DNA of 64,000 nt, taken from positions 186,001-250,000 of the forward strand of contig SUZR01000002.1 of assembly GCA_015059845.1 (NCBI GenBank), written 5' to 3'. Positions 52,977 to 62,327 of this stretch are shown here, one piece after another. Each line of letters begins with the position of its first letter. Within the stretch, counting starts at the first letter, position 1. This stretch comes from Rikenellaceae bacterium. GTDB taxonomy: Bacteria; Bacteroidota; Bacteroidia; Bacteroidales; Rikenellaceae. The notes below the pieces were generated by a model. The model did not search any database, was not told the origin of the DNA, and saw only the letters and a program-made list of their open reading frames with translations. The position numbers were made by a program, and so were the translations under genes.

Positions 52977-53825
52977 ATGAAAAAAGTATTATTATCATTC
53001 GCTCTCATCTTGTGGGCATTGACGGCTGTGGGTGCCAACAAGCGAGATTCGTTACTCATAATCAAGGCCGACTGGAAGGTCACAACCACACCAGAGGGCC
53101 TCACACACAAGCAGGCACATATTAAGGGGCTGTTCAATAGCGTGCAGTCGATTAACCTGATAGAGATTCCCCGCTCAGCAAAGATGAAGGTGGGCATAGC
53201 AGGTGATGAGGGTATGAAACGAACAAGCCAGCAGGCAACCGAAAAGGGAGCATTGGCGGCTATCAATGGCACTTATTATAATATGGTAACGGGTAACTCG
53301 GTATGTTTCTATAAGATTAACGACCAGGTACTCGACACCACAACCAACGGAGAGTTCAAGTCGCGCGTAAACGGTGCTATCCGCGAGGTGAAGGGCAACA
53401 TTGAGATTATCGACTGGAACAAGGAGATTGAAGCCAACTATAAGAAGAATAAAGGTACGGTGCTGGCCTCTGGCCCTATTATGGTTGACAATGGCCGCAT
53501 CAGCGACTGGAGCAAGTGTGACAAGAAATTTATCGAGACGCGCCACCCGCGCAGTGCCATATTCACCAAGAAGAATGGCACAATCGTATTTCTAACCGTT
53601 GACGGTCGCTCGGAGGGAAATGCAGCAGGTATGAGTATTCCCGAGTTGGCATACCTCGCCAAGATTCTCGGTGCTGAGGATGCCATCAACCTCGATGGTG
53701 GTGGCTCAACAACGCTGTGGCTCAAGGGCGCACCTGAGAACGGAGTTCTAAACTACCCATCTGACAATAAACGATTTGACCACAAAGGCGAACGCTCGGT
53801 GTCAAATATCTTCTATGTAAAATAG
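52977..53825 (+). CDS. Secreted phosphodiester glycosidase family protein (NAGPA/DUF2233-like)
   Basis: A 282-residue exported protein with a signal peptide (about residues 1-20). The phosphodiester glycosidase domain shows AAINGTYYNMVTG, an ASGPIMVDNGR segment, RHPRSAIFTKKNGTIVFLTVDGRSEGNAAGMSIPELA and the hallmark AINLDGGGSTTLW. The human relative uncovers GlcNAc-1-P-mannose diesters; bacterial substrates are probably teichoic-like or exopolysaccharide phosphodiesters. 49 bp after the cyclophilin gene. Confidence 0.88.
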   Translation: MKKVLLSFALILWALTAVGANKRDSLLIIKADWKVTTTPEGLTHKQAHIKGLFNSVQSINLIEIPRSAKMKVGIAGDEGMKRTSQQATEKGALAAINGTYYNMVTGNSVCFYKINDQVLDTTTNGEFKSRVNGAIREVKGNIEIIDWNKEIEANYKKNKGTVLASGPIMVDNGRISDWSKCDKKFIETRHPRSAIFTKKNGTIVFLTVDGRSEGNAAGMSIPELAYLAKILGAEDAINLDGGGSTTLWLKGAPENGVLNYPSDNKRFDHKGERSVSNIFYVK

Positions 53826-53827
53826 AA

Positions 53828-53860
53828 ATATCCCCTAAAGCCAACGGTTTTAGGGGATAT
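53828..53860. terminator. Terminator after the phosphodiester glycosidase gene
   Basis: ATATCCCCTAAA (53828-53839) pairs perfectly with TTTAGGGGATAT (53849-53860) with a 9-nt loop, followed by TTCGTTCTATTT. Confidence 0.85.
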
Positions 53861-54010
53861 TTCGTTCTATTTACTATGTTTTACTCACCACAGAGATAGA
53901 AAATATAATCTAATCGAGAAAATAAAATTACTTGTTTTCGGTTAAATCAGATAATACGTTTAGCTGAAAACACCCGCAAAACACGATGATAATCAAGAAG
54001 ATATAAAACA

Positions 54011-54040
54011 AAAAAAGAGCCACATTCGTGACCCCTCTTT
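54011..54040 (-). terminator. Terminator of tRNA-Thr
   Basis: On the minus strand AAAGAG (54035-54040) pairs with CTCTTT (54014-54019), with an inner GTCAC/GTGgC stem, directly downstream of the tRNA and followed by T's. Confidence 0.75.
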
Positions 54041-54041
54041 G

Positions 54042-54113
<72 letters not shown>

Positions 54114-54134
54114 CTTTGACCCTTTCGAGCGGTG

Positions 54135-54166
54135 CAAAAGTAGAAAACAAAATTGAATCAACCAAA
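54135..54166 (-). promoter_or_regulatory. Promoter of tRNA-Thr
   Basis: Minus-strand TACTTTTG (54135-54142) and TTTG (54163-54166), 20-bp spacer, full match, ending 22 bp before the tRNA. Confidence 0.78.
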
Positions 54167-54275
54167 AAATCCGACCTCTTTTTGCATTTTTTGTGCAAAA
54201 ATTATCCTATTCCGATTTCCGACATTACTTCAACCGTGACTCTCTGCACTCGCGGGCTGCCATAGCCTTATGGCA

Positions 54276-55571
<1,296 letters not shown>

Positions 55572-55642
55572 TCACTGACTCAAATATCGTGACTTTTTAA
55601 CAATCAGGCAAGTGTTTTTATGGTAATTCGCAGAATTAAACC

Positions 55643-55650
55643 TATTTTTG
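55643..55650 (+). promoter_or_regulatory. Promoter -7 element of the NhaC gene
   Basis: TATTTTTG (TAnnTTTG), 28 bp before ATG 55679. The -33 position reads TTTA rather than TTTG. Confidence 0.5.
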
Positions 55651-55678
55651 TCACCACAAACCTTATTTATCAGAATTG

Positions 55679-56968
55679 ATGCAGAACAGCGCAAAAGCAA
55701 ACATATCGGCCCTCCTGCCGCTGGTGGTATTTTTAGGAATATACCTCATCGGCTCTATCATTGCGGGCGACTTCTATAAGATTCCAATCACCGTGGCTGG
55801 TATGACAGCCTCGATTGTGGCCATCGCTATGACACGCCGCCCCATATCGGAGAGCATCGGAGACTACTCTCGCGGAGCTACCGATGTGAATATTATGCTT
55901 ATGATATGGATATTCGTACTGGCTGGTGCCTTCGCCGCCTCAACCAAAGCGATGGGTGCTGTTGATGCAACCGTAGCCCTTACGCTAAGGATTGTTCCCG
56001 AGGAGTTTCTGCCCGCAGGAATATTCATCGCAGCCTGCTTCACATCGATATCCGTAGGTACATCCGTCGGAACAATTGTAGCCCTCACGCCCATAGCATC
56101 GGCCATAGCCGAGCAGACGGGATGCAGTACGCCGTGGATTGTGGCCATTGTGGTGGGAGGTGCGTTATTTGGTGACAATCTGTCGTTTATATCCGACACG
56201 ACCATCGCCGCAACACGAACACAGGGCTGCTCAATGCGCGATAAGTTCCGCACGAACGTAATGATTGTAACACCTGCGGCTATTATCACCCTTCTTGTCT
56301 ATACCTTCTCGCATCAGCATTCGCTCAACTACGTTCCGATGGAGAACACCGCCCCGTGGTACACCATACTACCCTACTTGCTTGTTTTGGTGTCGGCCAT
56401 CGCAGGAATGAATGTACTCAAGGTGCTGGCGTTGGGAATTGTATCTTCGGGAATTATCGGCATAGCGTGTGGCAAACTCTCTGTGCTGGATTGGTTCTCC
56501 ACGATGGGACAAGGCATAGACTCTATGGGACAGCTGATTATCATCACTATGATGGCGGGCGGAATGTTGGAGATGATACGCCTAAACGGCGGTATTGAGT
56601 ATATCATCTCGCGCCTCACATCGCGTGTAGGCTCACGCCGCGGAGCTGAGGCCTCTATCGCCTCGTTGGTTGTCTTTGCCGACATCTGCACGGCCAACAA
56701 TACGGTAGCTATAATCTCCGTAGGCTCCATCGCTCGCCAGATTGCCGAGCGTTTCGGCATATCTCCCCGCCGAACAGCCAGCCTGCTGGATACATTTTCG
56801 TGCTTCATTCAAGGACTCATCCCCTACGGTGCGCAGTTGCTGATGGCCGCAGGATTGGCAGCAATATCGCCCGTGGAGATTATTCCATACCTATACTATC
56901 CGCTGATTATGGGAATATGTGCCGCCGTGGCAATCCTGCTGCAGTGGCCCCGATATAACGATAAGTAG
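55679..56968 (+). CDS. NhaC-family Na+/H+ antiporter
   Basis: A 429-residue inner-membrane protein with about 11-12 hydrophobic helices. NhaC-type hallmarks are FTSISVGTSVGTIVALTPIA, GALFGDNLSFISDTTIAATRTQGC (ion-binding Asp/Asn/Ser), and FADICTANNTVAIISVG. It exports Na+ in exchange for protons, or a related substrate. A TTG codon three bases earlier also keeps the frame, but ATG 55679 is preferred. Monocistronic. Confidence 0.9.
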   Translation: MQNSAKANISALLPLVVFLGIYLIGSIIAGDFYKIPITVAGMTASIVAIAMTRRPISESIGDYSRGATDVNIMLMIWIFVLAGAFAASTKAMGAVDATVALTLRIVPEEFLPAGIFIAACFTSISVGTSVGTIVALTPIASAIAEQTGCSTPWIVAIVVGGALFGDNLSFISDTTIAATRTQGCSMRDKFRTNVMIVTPAAIITLLVYTFSHQHSLNYVPMENTAPWYTILPYLLVLVSAIAGMNVLKVLALGIVSSGIIGIACGKLSVLDWFSTMGQGIDSMGQLIIITMMAGGMLEMIRLNGGIEYIISRLTSRVGSRRGAEASIASLVVFADICTANNTVAIISVGSIARQIAERFGISPRRTASLLDTFSCFIQGLIPYGAQLLMAAGLAAISPVEIIPYLYYPLIMGICAAVAILLQWPRYNDK

Positions 56969-56997
56969 TGATGTTTGAGTAACTTTCGTGAAAAGTT

Positions 56998-57029
56998 TTT
57001 GAAAAAACGATAAAAAACATATATATTTG
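56998..57029 (+). promoter_or_regulatory. Promoter of the sugar-isomerase lipoprotein gene
   Basis: TTTG (56998-57001), 20-bp spacer, TATATTTG (57022-57029), full match. A second TATATTTG follows at 57034-57041, so two start sites 12 bp apart are possible. The leader is about 50 nt. Confidence 0.78.
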
Positions 57030-57088
57030 CACGTATATTTGGTGACGTAGATCCGTATTTCAAACAAATAACTAAATTTTAATCAATT

Positions 57089-58030
57089 ATGAAGAAGTTT
57101 ACTACACTTTTGATGGCTGCTGCAGCTCTGTTTATGGTTGCTTGCGGTGGTAACGCACAGAAGAAGGATGGCGAGTGCTGTGGTGGTTGCGAGGGTAAGT
57201 TGCCTATCGCTCTTCAGCTCTACACCGTACGCGGTGATATGGAGCAGGATTTCAAGGGTACTCTCCAGAAGGTTAAGGCTTTGGGTTACGACGGTGTTGA
57301 GTTCGCAGGTTTGTTCAACAACGCACCCGCTGACATTAACGCAATGTGTAAGGAGATTGGCTTGGTACCCATCTCAGCTCACGTGCCCTTGGCAGAGATG
57401 TTGGCTGACGTTGACAAGGTTATCGCTGACTATAAGGCTATTGGTTGCGAGTATATCGTAGTTCCCTACGTAACTGAGGAGCGTCGTCCCGGTGGCGACA
57501 AGTTCTTCCAGATGGTTGACGAGATTCGCGCTATCGGTGAGAAGTGCAAGGCTGCTGGTCTTACATTGCTCTACCACAACCACGACTTCGAGTTCAAGAA
57601 GTTGGAGAGCGGCGAGTATGGTTTGGATTACCTCTACGCTAACGTTCCCGCTGACCTCTTGCAGACTGAGTTGGATCAGTGCTGGGTTAAGTACTCTGGT
57701 TTGGATCCCGTTGAGTACCTCAAGAAGTACACTGGCCGTGCTCCCGTTGTTCACCTCAAGGACTTCCACATCGAGGGTAAGCAGGAGGGTGACCCCTACG
57801 CTTTGATTGGCTTGAACGAGAACGAGACTAAGAAGTCTTCAGCTTTCGAGTTCCGTCCCTTGGGTAACGGTGTTCAGGATATCCCCTCAATCATCGCTGC
57901 TGCTAAGGAGGCTGGTAGCAAGTGGTTGGTTGTTGAGCAGGATCAGCCCTCTATGGGTAAGACTCCTATCGAGTGCGCAGCAACAAGTATGGAGTACTTG
58001 AAGTCAATCGGTGCTGTTTGCGCTGAGTAA
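57089..58030 (+). CDS. Sugar phosphate isomerase/epimerase-like TIM-barrel lipoprotein
   Basis: A 313-residue lipoprotein (lipobox MVAC, Cys19) with an odd cysteine cluster CCGGC at about 30-34, followed by an AP-endonuclease-2/xylose-isomerase-like TIM barrel. Barrel signatures are IALQLYTVRGDMEQDFKGTL, GYDGVEFAG, LLYHNHDFEF, a Glu/Asp/His metal set (TELDQCW, VVHLKDFH) and WLVVEQDQP. Codon use is strongly biased, as in groEL, suggesting high expression. The periplasmic substrate is unknown. The Gfo/Idh/MocA gene next to it (convergent) often partners such isomerases. Confidence 0.88.
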   Translation: MKKFTTLLMAAAALFMVACGGNAQKKDGECCGGCEGKLPIALQLYTVRGDMEQDFKGTLQKVKALGYDGVEFAGLFNNAPADINAMCKEIGLVPISAHVPLAEMLADVDKVIADYKAIGCEYIVVPYVTEERRPGGDKFFQMVDEIRAIGEKCKAAGLTLLYHNHDFEFKKLESGEYGLDYLYANVPADLLQTELDQCWVKYSGLDPVEYLKKYTGRAPVVHLKDFHIEGKQEGDPYALIGLNENETKKSSAFEFRPLGNGVQDIPSIIAAAKEAGSKWLVVEQDQPSMGKTPIECAATSMEYLKSIGAVCAE

Positions 58031-58049
58031 GCACTTCCCGATAAGATTA

Positions 58050-58080
58050 AAATCCCGGCCTTTGCGGTCGGGATTTTTTT
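58050..58080 (+). terminator. Terminator after the sugar-isomerase gene
   Basis: AAATCCCGGCC (58049-58059) pairs with GGTCGGGATTT (58065-58075), with a G-T pair, running into a T tract. Confidence 0.88.
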
Positions 58081-58140
58081 ATATATTCTACAACCGATAT
58101 GCACTCCCACCCCACTCTATCCGAGATAAATACACAAAAA

Positions 58141-58163
58141 AAGCCTGCCGCAATGGGCAGGCT
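58141..58163 (-). terminator. Terminator after the Gfo/Idh/MocA gene
   Basis: AAGCCTGCC (58141-58149) and GGCAGGCTT (58155-58163), a perfect stem. On the minus strand seven T's follow. Confidence 0.9.
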
Positions 58164-58184
58164 TCGTTTATTTTGGGGTTTGTA

Positions 58185-59501
58185 TTACTCCAACTTATAA
58201 GGCTCACGATACTCGTAGTGAAGCTTAGAGTTAGCCTCCTCGTCGCCCATAAACTTCTGAACGATAGGATTCCACTCCAAAGTACGCTTAAGCTCGTAAG
58301 CGATGTTACCGATGGTACATACTACACAAGAGCTGTGGCCAACCTCAACGGGAACACTCGGGTCACGACGTGAGCGGATGCTGTTGATGAAGCTCTGGTA
58401 GTGAGGAACGTTAGTCTCGTAAACAGCCTTCTGGTCAACGTCCTTAGGCATAAACTCGGGTGATGAAGCGAGGAACTGACCACGCTTAACCATAATCCAG
58501 CCATTCTCACCGTAAATCTTTACAGACTGACCGTGACCTACGTTCTTGTGAATCATCTCAACGCCATTATCATAGCGGTATGTCAACTCCTCATAAGGAG
58601 ATGTCTCGGGAGGCAAAATCTCGGTAGGAGCTGAGCCATCCTTACCCAAGCACCACTGTGCGATATCGAACATATGAGCACCCCAGTCAGTGGTAAAGCC
58701 ACCACCAAGACCCTGGTACCAACGCCAAGCACCCCAGCACTCATCCTTACCCTTCTCGTTCAAGAGAGGATTCAAAGTGTGGTTATACTTGTTAAGCCAC
58801 TCTGCGGGCAGAGGACCTACCCAACGCTCCCAATCCAAACCTGCGGGAGCAGCTGTTGTCTCCAATGTATAAGGAAGGGGACCCTCACCAGCGTAAGCGT
58901 AGATAGTAGAGATCTTACCAAGCTTACCCTCGCGTACTACGTTAGCAGCGTGGATAAACTCAGCCATAGAGCGCTGCATACTACCAACCTGCAAAATACG
59001 GTTGTTAGCGCGTACAGCCTCAATCAGGCGCTGACCCTCATATACGGTGAAAGTAAGGGGCTTCTCCAAGTAAACATCCTTACCAGCCTTACAAGCTGCG
59101 ATAGCGATAGCTGCGTGCCAGTGGTCGGGAGTAGCGATAACTACTGCGTCGATATCCTCACGAGCCAACAACTCCTCGTACTTGATGTACATATCGAGCT
59201 TGTTCTTGATACCCTTCTCGCTGTAATACTTGTTTACGCGCTCGATGAAGCGGTTACGCTTGATGTCGTAGATATCGCAACCAGCGATAACGCGTACCTC
59301 AGGGATAGTCAAGAAACCATTCACCAAGTGAATAGCCTGCTGACCCAAACCGATGAAACCGATGTTAATCTTGTCATTTACATCACCCTTCTTAGCCTTC
59401 TTGGGTGCCTCGGCAGCTGTCAAAGCGCGAGGAATAAACAATGTAGATGCTCCCAATGCTGAAAAGCGGAGGAAGTCCAAACGTGAGAATTTTGAGCTCA
59501 T
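58185..59501 (-). CDS. Exported Gfo/Idh/MocA family oxidoreductase
   Basis: A 438-residue NAD(P)-dependent oxidoreductase. Rossmann segment KINIGFIGLGQQAIHLV, then VVIATPDHWHAAIAIAACKAGKDVYLEKPLT with the catalytic-site EKP Lys, and a C-terminal alpha/beta domain. The N-terminus SRLDFLRFSALGASTLFIPRAL looks like a Tat signal (SRRxFLK type) but has a single arginine. Such exported members usually work on glycan-derived sugars, some as retaining glycosidases. The role here is unknown. Codon use suggests strong expression. Confidence 0.9.
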   Translation of the reverse strand: MSSKFSRLDFLRFSALGASTLFIPRALTAAEAPKKAKKGDVNDKINIGFIGLGQQAIHLVNGFLTIPEVRVIAGCDIYDIKRNRFIERVNKYYSEKGIKNKLDMYIKYEELLAREDIDAVVIATPDHWHAAIAIAACKAGKDVYLEKPLTFTVYEGQRLIEAVRANNRILQVGSMQRSMAEFIHAANVVREGKLGKISTIYAYAGEGPLPYTLETTAAPAGLDWERWVGPLPAEWLNKYNHTLNPLLNEKGKDECWGAWRWYQGLGGGFTTDWGAHMFDIAQWCLGKDGSAPTEILPPETSPYEELTYRYDNGVEMIHKNVGHGQSVKIYGENGWIMVKRGQFLASSPEFMPKDVDQKAVYETNVPHYQSFINSIRSRRDPSVPVEVGHSSCVVCTIGNIAYELKRTLEWNPIVQKFMGDEEANSKLHYEYREPYKLE

Positions 59502-59635
59502 TGTTGTATAATTTTTAAGTTAGTTGATTTTTTCTAATGCTAAATCAATGTAAAATTACACAAAAATTCTCTTGTACGCCAAAAAAATAGGAAAAAGTTA
59601 GAAAAAAAATAAGACTATTGGCCACTACGACTCAT

Positions 59636-59814
59636 TTACGTCACAATCGCACGCACAACCACCCACATCAAGCAGCTGCAATCGCACGCACAACCTCCCC
59701 TCAGTCGTGGCTACAATCGCCCCTCAACTGTCCCTTGACTTCCAGCCACAATCGCCCCTCAACGGCCCCTTGACTTCCAGCCACAATCACCCCTCAACGG
59801 TCCCTCAACTGCGG
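59636..59814. repeat. 35-bp imperfect tandem repeat array
   Basis: Two near-identical 35-bp units (59735-59769 and 59770-59804, starting TTGACTTCCAGCCACAATC) are flanked by degenerate units (59701-59734, and still more diverged back to about 59636, with the core CAATCGC). The array begins 1 bp past the OstA-like stop codon and fills most of the 313-bp gap 59502-59814. The rest of the gap is the AT-rich leader of the oxidoreductase gene, where I see no clear promoter box. Confidence 0.8.
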
Positions 59815-62313
59815 CTATATTCCACGCGAATCACGCCACTCGACAACCTCGGGCGTAAGCTCGTCCTCGCGGTCCACCCACTGACCTGAGCGGATGAATG
59901 CCTCCTTGCGGCGGTCCATAACATTTACGATATTGAACATCGGACGACGACGCTGCTCACTATCTTCGCGGCGTGAGGGTCGAATCGTTCGGGTAAAGAC
60001 ATCGTCAAGTTCGGGGCGCAAGGCGGGCACCCACTTGAAGTTTGGTAACTTAAGCGGCTGCGACTCTGGCACCTGATTTATAGGATACATCGTGAAGGGC
60101 ACGTCGTTACGATAGGTCATACCGACCAACTCCTTATTCTCGATATAGAACGAAGCGGAGGCGCTCTCCAGATATATCATCTCCGTAACGAGCGTTGTCT
60201 TCTCGTCCTCACGCTGGAAGTAGATTGTCTGCACGTTGCCATCCACATCGTTACGATATATTTCGTTATCGCGGAAGTAGGCAATCATCTTCTTGCCCGC
60301 CACCTGATTAAAGTAGGTGGAGTCGATAACGGCCACCATTATCGGCGTGCCATCAAACTCGGCACGCTCGAGCTTCTGGTTGCGAGTATGCAGGTCCATC
60401 GTCTCCGAGGCCAGCTGATTAGAGCCATTCCACAGAACAGGCGATATATATAGATGCACAATAGAGTCCAGCGAGGTGGTTGTAAGCGAGTCGCAAATCA
60501 TCTGCGCATCCTTGCGGAACATCTTCACATTACGGTAGGCCTTCACCAGTCGATATACGCTATCGGCCGAGATTGAATCCATCTTTTCGCCCTCGCCCTT
60601 TTTATCCTCCTCTTTTGCTACGACCTCCTCGGCCTGCGGGATATTGGATTTAGGCTTATCAACGGTATCTGTACGCTGTTCCAGCTGACGCAGTACGCGC
60701 TCATTACGCAGGCGGGCCATACTATCGAGTGAATCCATAGCCGACACATCCCCACCCTTGGCCAGCAGTTTCTCTCGCTTGAGGGCGCGACGCACCGAGT
60801 CCTTAGCCATACGCTCCAACTCCTTGGCCTTCACCTTCTCAAGCATAGCGGTAACCTTAGCCTGACGTATCTTGGCTATAGAGTCCAGATGCACCTTACG
60901 TGCAGCCATCTTCTCTTTCTTCTTCGCCTCCTTAACCTTACGGGCTGCATCCTTGGCCTGCTTCTGCTCCAGAGCCTTCTGCTGCTTGGGTGTCAGCTGA
61001 GGCAGAGAGTCCTGTGCAACGCTATCGTTTGCCTCCGCAGCCAGCACCTCGTTGGGTTCAGCAGCGTCATCACCCTGCGGCTCAGCCATAACAGGCTGTG
61101 AATCATCTCCCGTTACGGTATTATCGCTCTGCTGTGTGTTTGCGTTATTGCCTGCATCGGCTTGATTTGCATTTGCTCGGCTTGCCTGCTGACGTGCAAG
61201 GCTCTCACGCTGACGCTCAGCAGCCTGCTCGGCCTTCTGCTTTGACTCCTCCTTTTGCTTAGCCTCCTGCTCCTCGGCAGCCTCGCGCTCGGCAAGCAAC
61301 GAGATGGTGAATATCTGCAACGTATCGCCACTCATAAAGACTGAGTCGCTCTGCGACAAATCGTAGCTCACAATCGACGGATTGCGCGTAAGCAACGCAT
61401 CGCCCGGCTCCGACCAATACTCGGCATAGTCACCAAAGGCCAGCATCTTCTGCTTGAAGTCATCCATCTGGATATTACCATAACCCACAACGTGACCCGC
61501 ACTACGGAAATAGGAGAGCGTATCGCCCCACACCTCCTGGTCCTTGGAGAGGATGTATCCGTTGCGTGTAACCATATAGAGGTCTTGCTGCTTGTCGTAA
61601 TGGCCTCTATCGGCTGAGAGATAGTCGCCATCGGCATTCCAAATCTCGCTATGTGTGAAGAAACGGGCAAACTCGGTGTCGGTGTTGTAGATTATCGAGT
61701 CGCTCTTCATATCGTAATCCTCACCGTGAAGTTCCACCTTATCAACGCATATAATATCGTGATTCTCGGCGTCATAATAGCCACGCACCGACTCGATGAT
61801 ATTATCATCGTGAACAAGCACGCCACCATCGGTATAACTACCAATCTTCTTCTCGGTATTGAAACGGAAATTATAGGTATAAAGAAGCGCATCGCCATCC
61901 ACGACCTTGATTATAGGGGCATAAATCTCGGCCATACTGGCATCACCATCATAGATGGCACTATCGCCATAGATATATATCGAATCCTGATTTACAAGCA
62001 CCTGCCCGAAGAAGCCCCAGCGCTGGTCGCTATATCGCACAGCACTGTCGCACGTGATGACAGCTCCATTATGGTGTGCCGCAAAGTTTCCGACAAAATA
62101 GACAATGCTATCCCCCGTGCGGTTGTAGGGTTTCACCTCGTCGGCCATAAAATCTATACGGCGACGCTGCGGTGTTTTGCCACTTGTCTTCTGCTGGATG
62201 GTATCCGCCTGACTACTCTCTATGGCCGTGATATGACGATAGGCAACCTCTTGCGCGAAGAGGATGCCTACGAAGCCAATAACAATTATTGCGGAGAGTA
62301 AACGACGTACCAT
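59815..62313 (-). CDS. OstA/LptA-like LPS-transport protein with long charged linker
   Basis: An 832-residue exported protein with an N-terminal hydrophobic signal or anchor (about residues 5-20). The first third has OstA/LptA-like beta repeats (ITCDSAVRYSDQ, IYIYGDSAIYDGD, IICVDKVELHGEDYDMKSDSIIYN). A Gln/Glu/Lys/Ala-rich coiled-coil-like region, about residues 345-590, follows. A second beta-rich part (NQLASETMDLHTRNQKLERAEFDGTP...MIAYFRDNEIYRN) resembles LptA again. By family it would form part of the periplasmic LPS bridge. Classical LptA is only about 185 residues. It is last in an operon with two PPIase genes (14-bp gap). Confidence 0.82.
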   Translation of the reverse strand: MVRRLLSAIIVIGFVGILFAQEVAYRHITAIESSQADTIQQKTSGKTPQRRRIDFMADEVKPYNRTGDSIVYFVGNFAAHHNGAVITCDSAVRYSDQRWGFFGQVLVNQDSIYIYGDSAIYDGDASMAEIYAPIIKVVDGDALLYTYNFRFNTEKKIGSYTDGGVLVHDDNIIESVRGYYDAENHDIICVDKVELHGEDYDMKSDSIIYNTDTEFARFFTHSEIWNADGDYLSADRGHYDKQQDLYMVTRNGYILSKDQEVWGDTLSYFRSAGHVVGYGNIQMDDFKQKMLAFGDYAEYWSEPGDALLTRNPSIVSYDLSQSDSVFMSGDTLQIFTISLLAEREAAEEQEAKQKEESKQKAEQAAERQRESLARQQASRANANQADAGNNANTQQSDNTVTGDDSQPVMAEPQGDDAAEPNEVLAAEANDSVAQDSLPQLTPKQQKALEQKQAKDAARKVKEAKKKEKMAARKVHLDSIAKIRQAKVTAMLEKVKAKELERMAKDSVRRALKREKLLAKGGDVSAMDSLDSMARLRNERVLRQLEQRTDTVDKPKSNIPQAEEVVAKEEDKKGEGEKMDSISADSVYRLVKAYRNVKMFRKDAQMICDSLTTTSLDSIVHLYISPVLWNGSNQLASETMDLHTRNQKLERAEFDGTPIMVAVIDSTYFNQVAGKKMIAYFRDNEIYRNDVDGNVQTIYFQREDEKTTLVTEMIYLESASASFYIENKELVGMTYRNDVPFTMYPINQVPESQPLKLPNFKWVPALRPELDDVFTRTIRPSRREDSEQRRRPMFNIVNVMDRRKEAFIRSGQWVDREDELTPEVVEWRDSRGI

Positions 62314-62327
62314 CAGCCTTTTACACC

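Noticed and set aside
59636..59814. CRISPR array
   Set aside because: The units are contiguous 35-bp tandem copies without spacers and diverge steadily; no cas genes are in the window.
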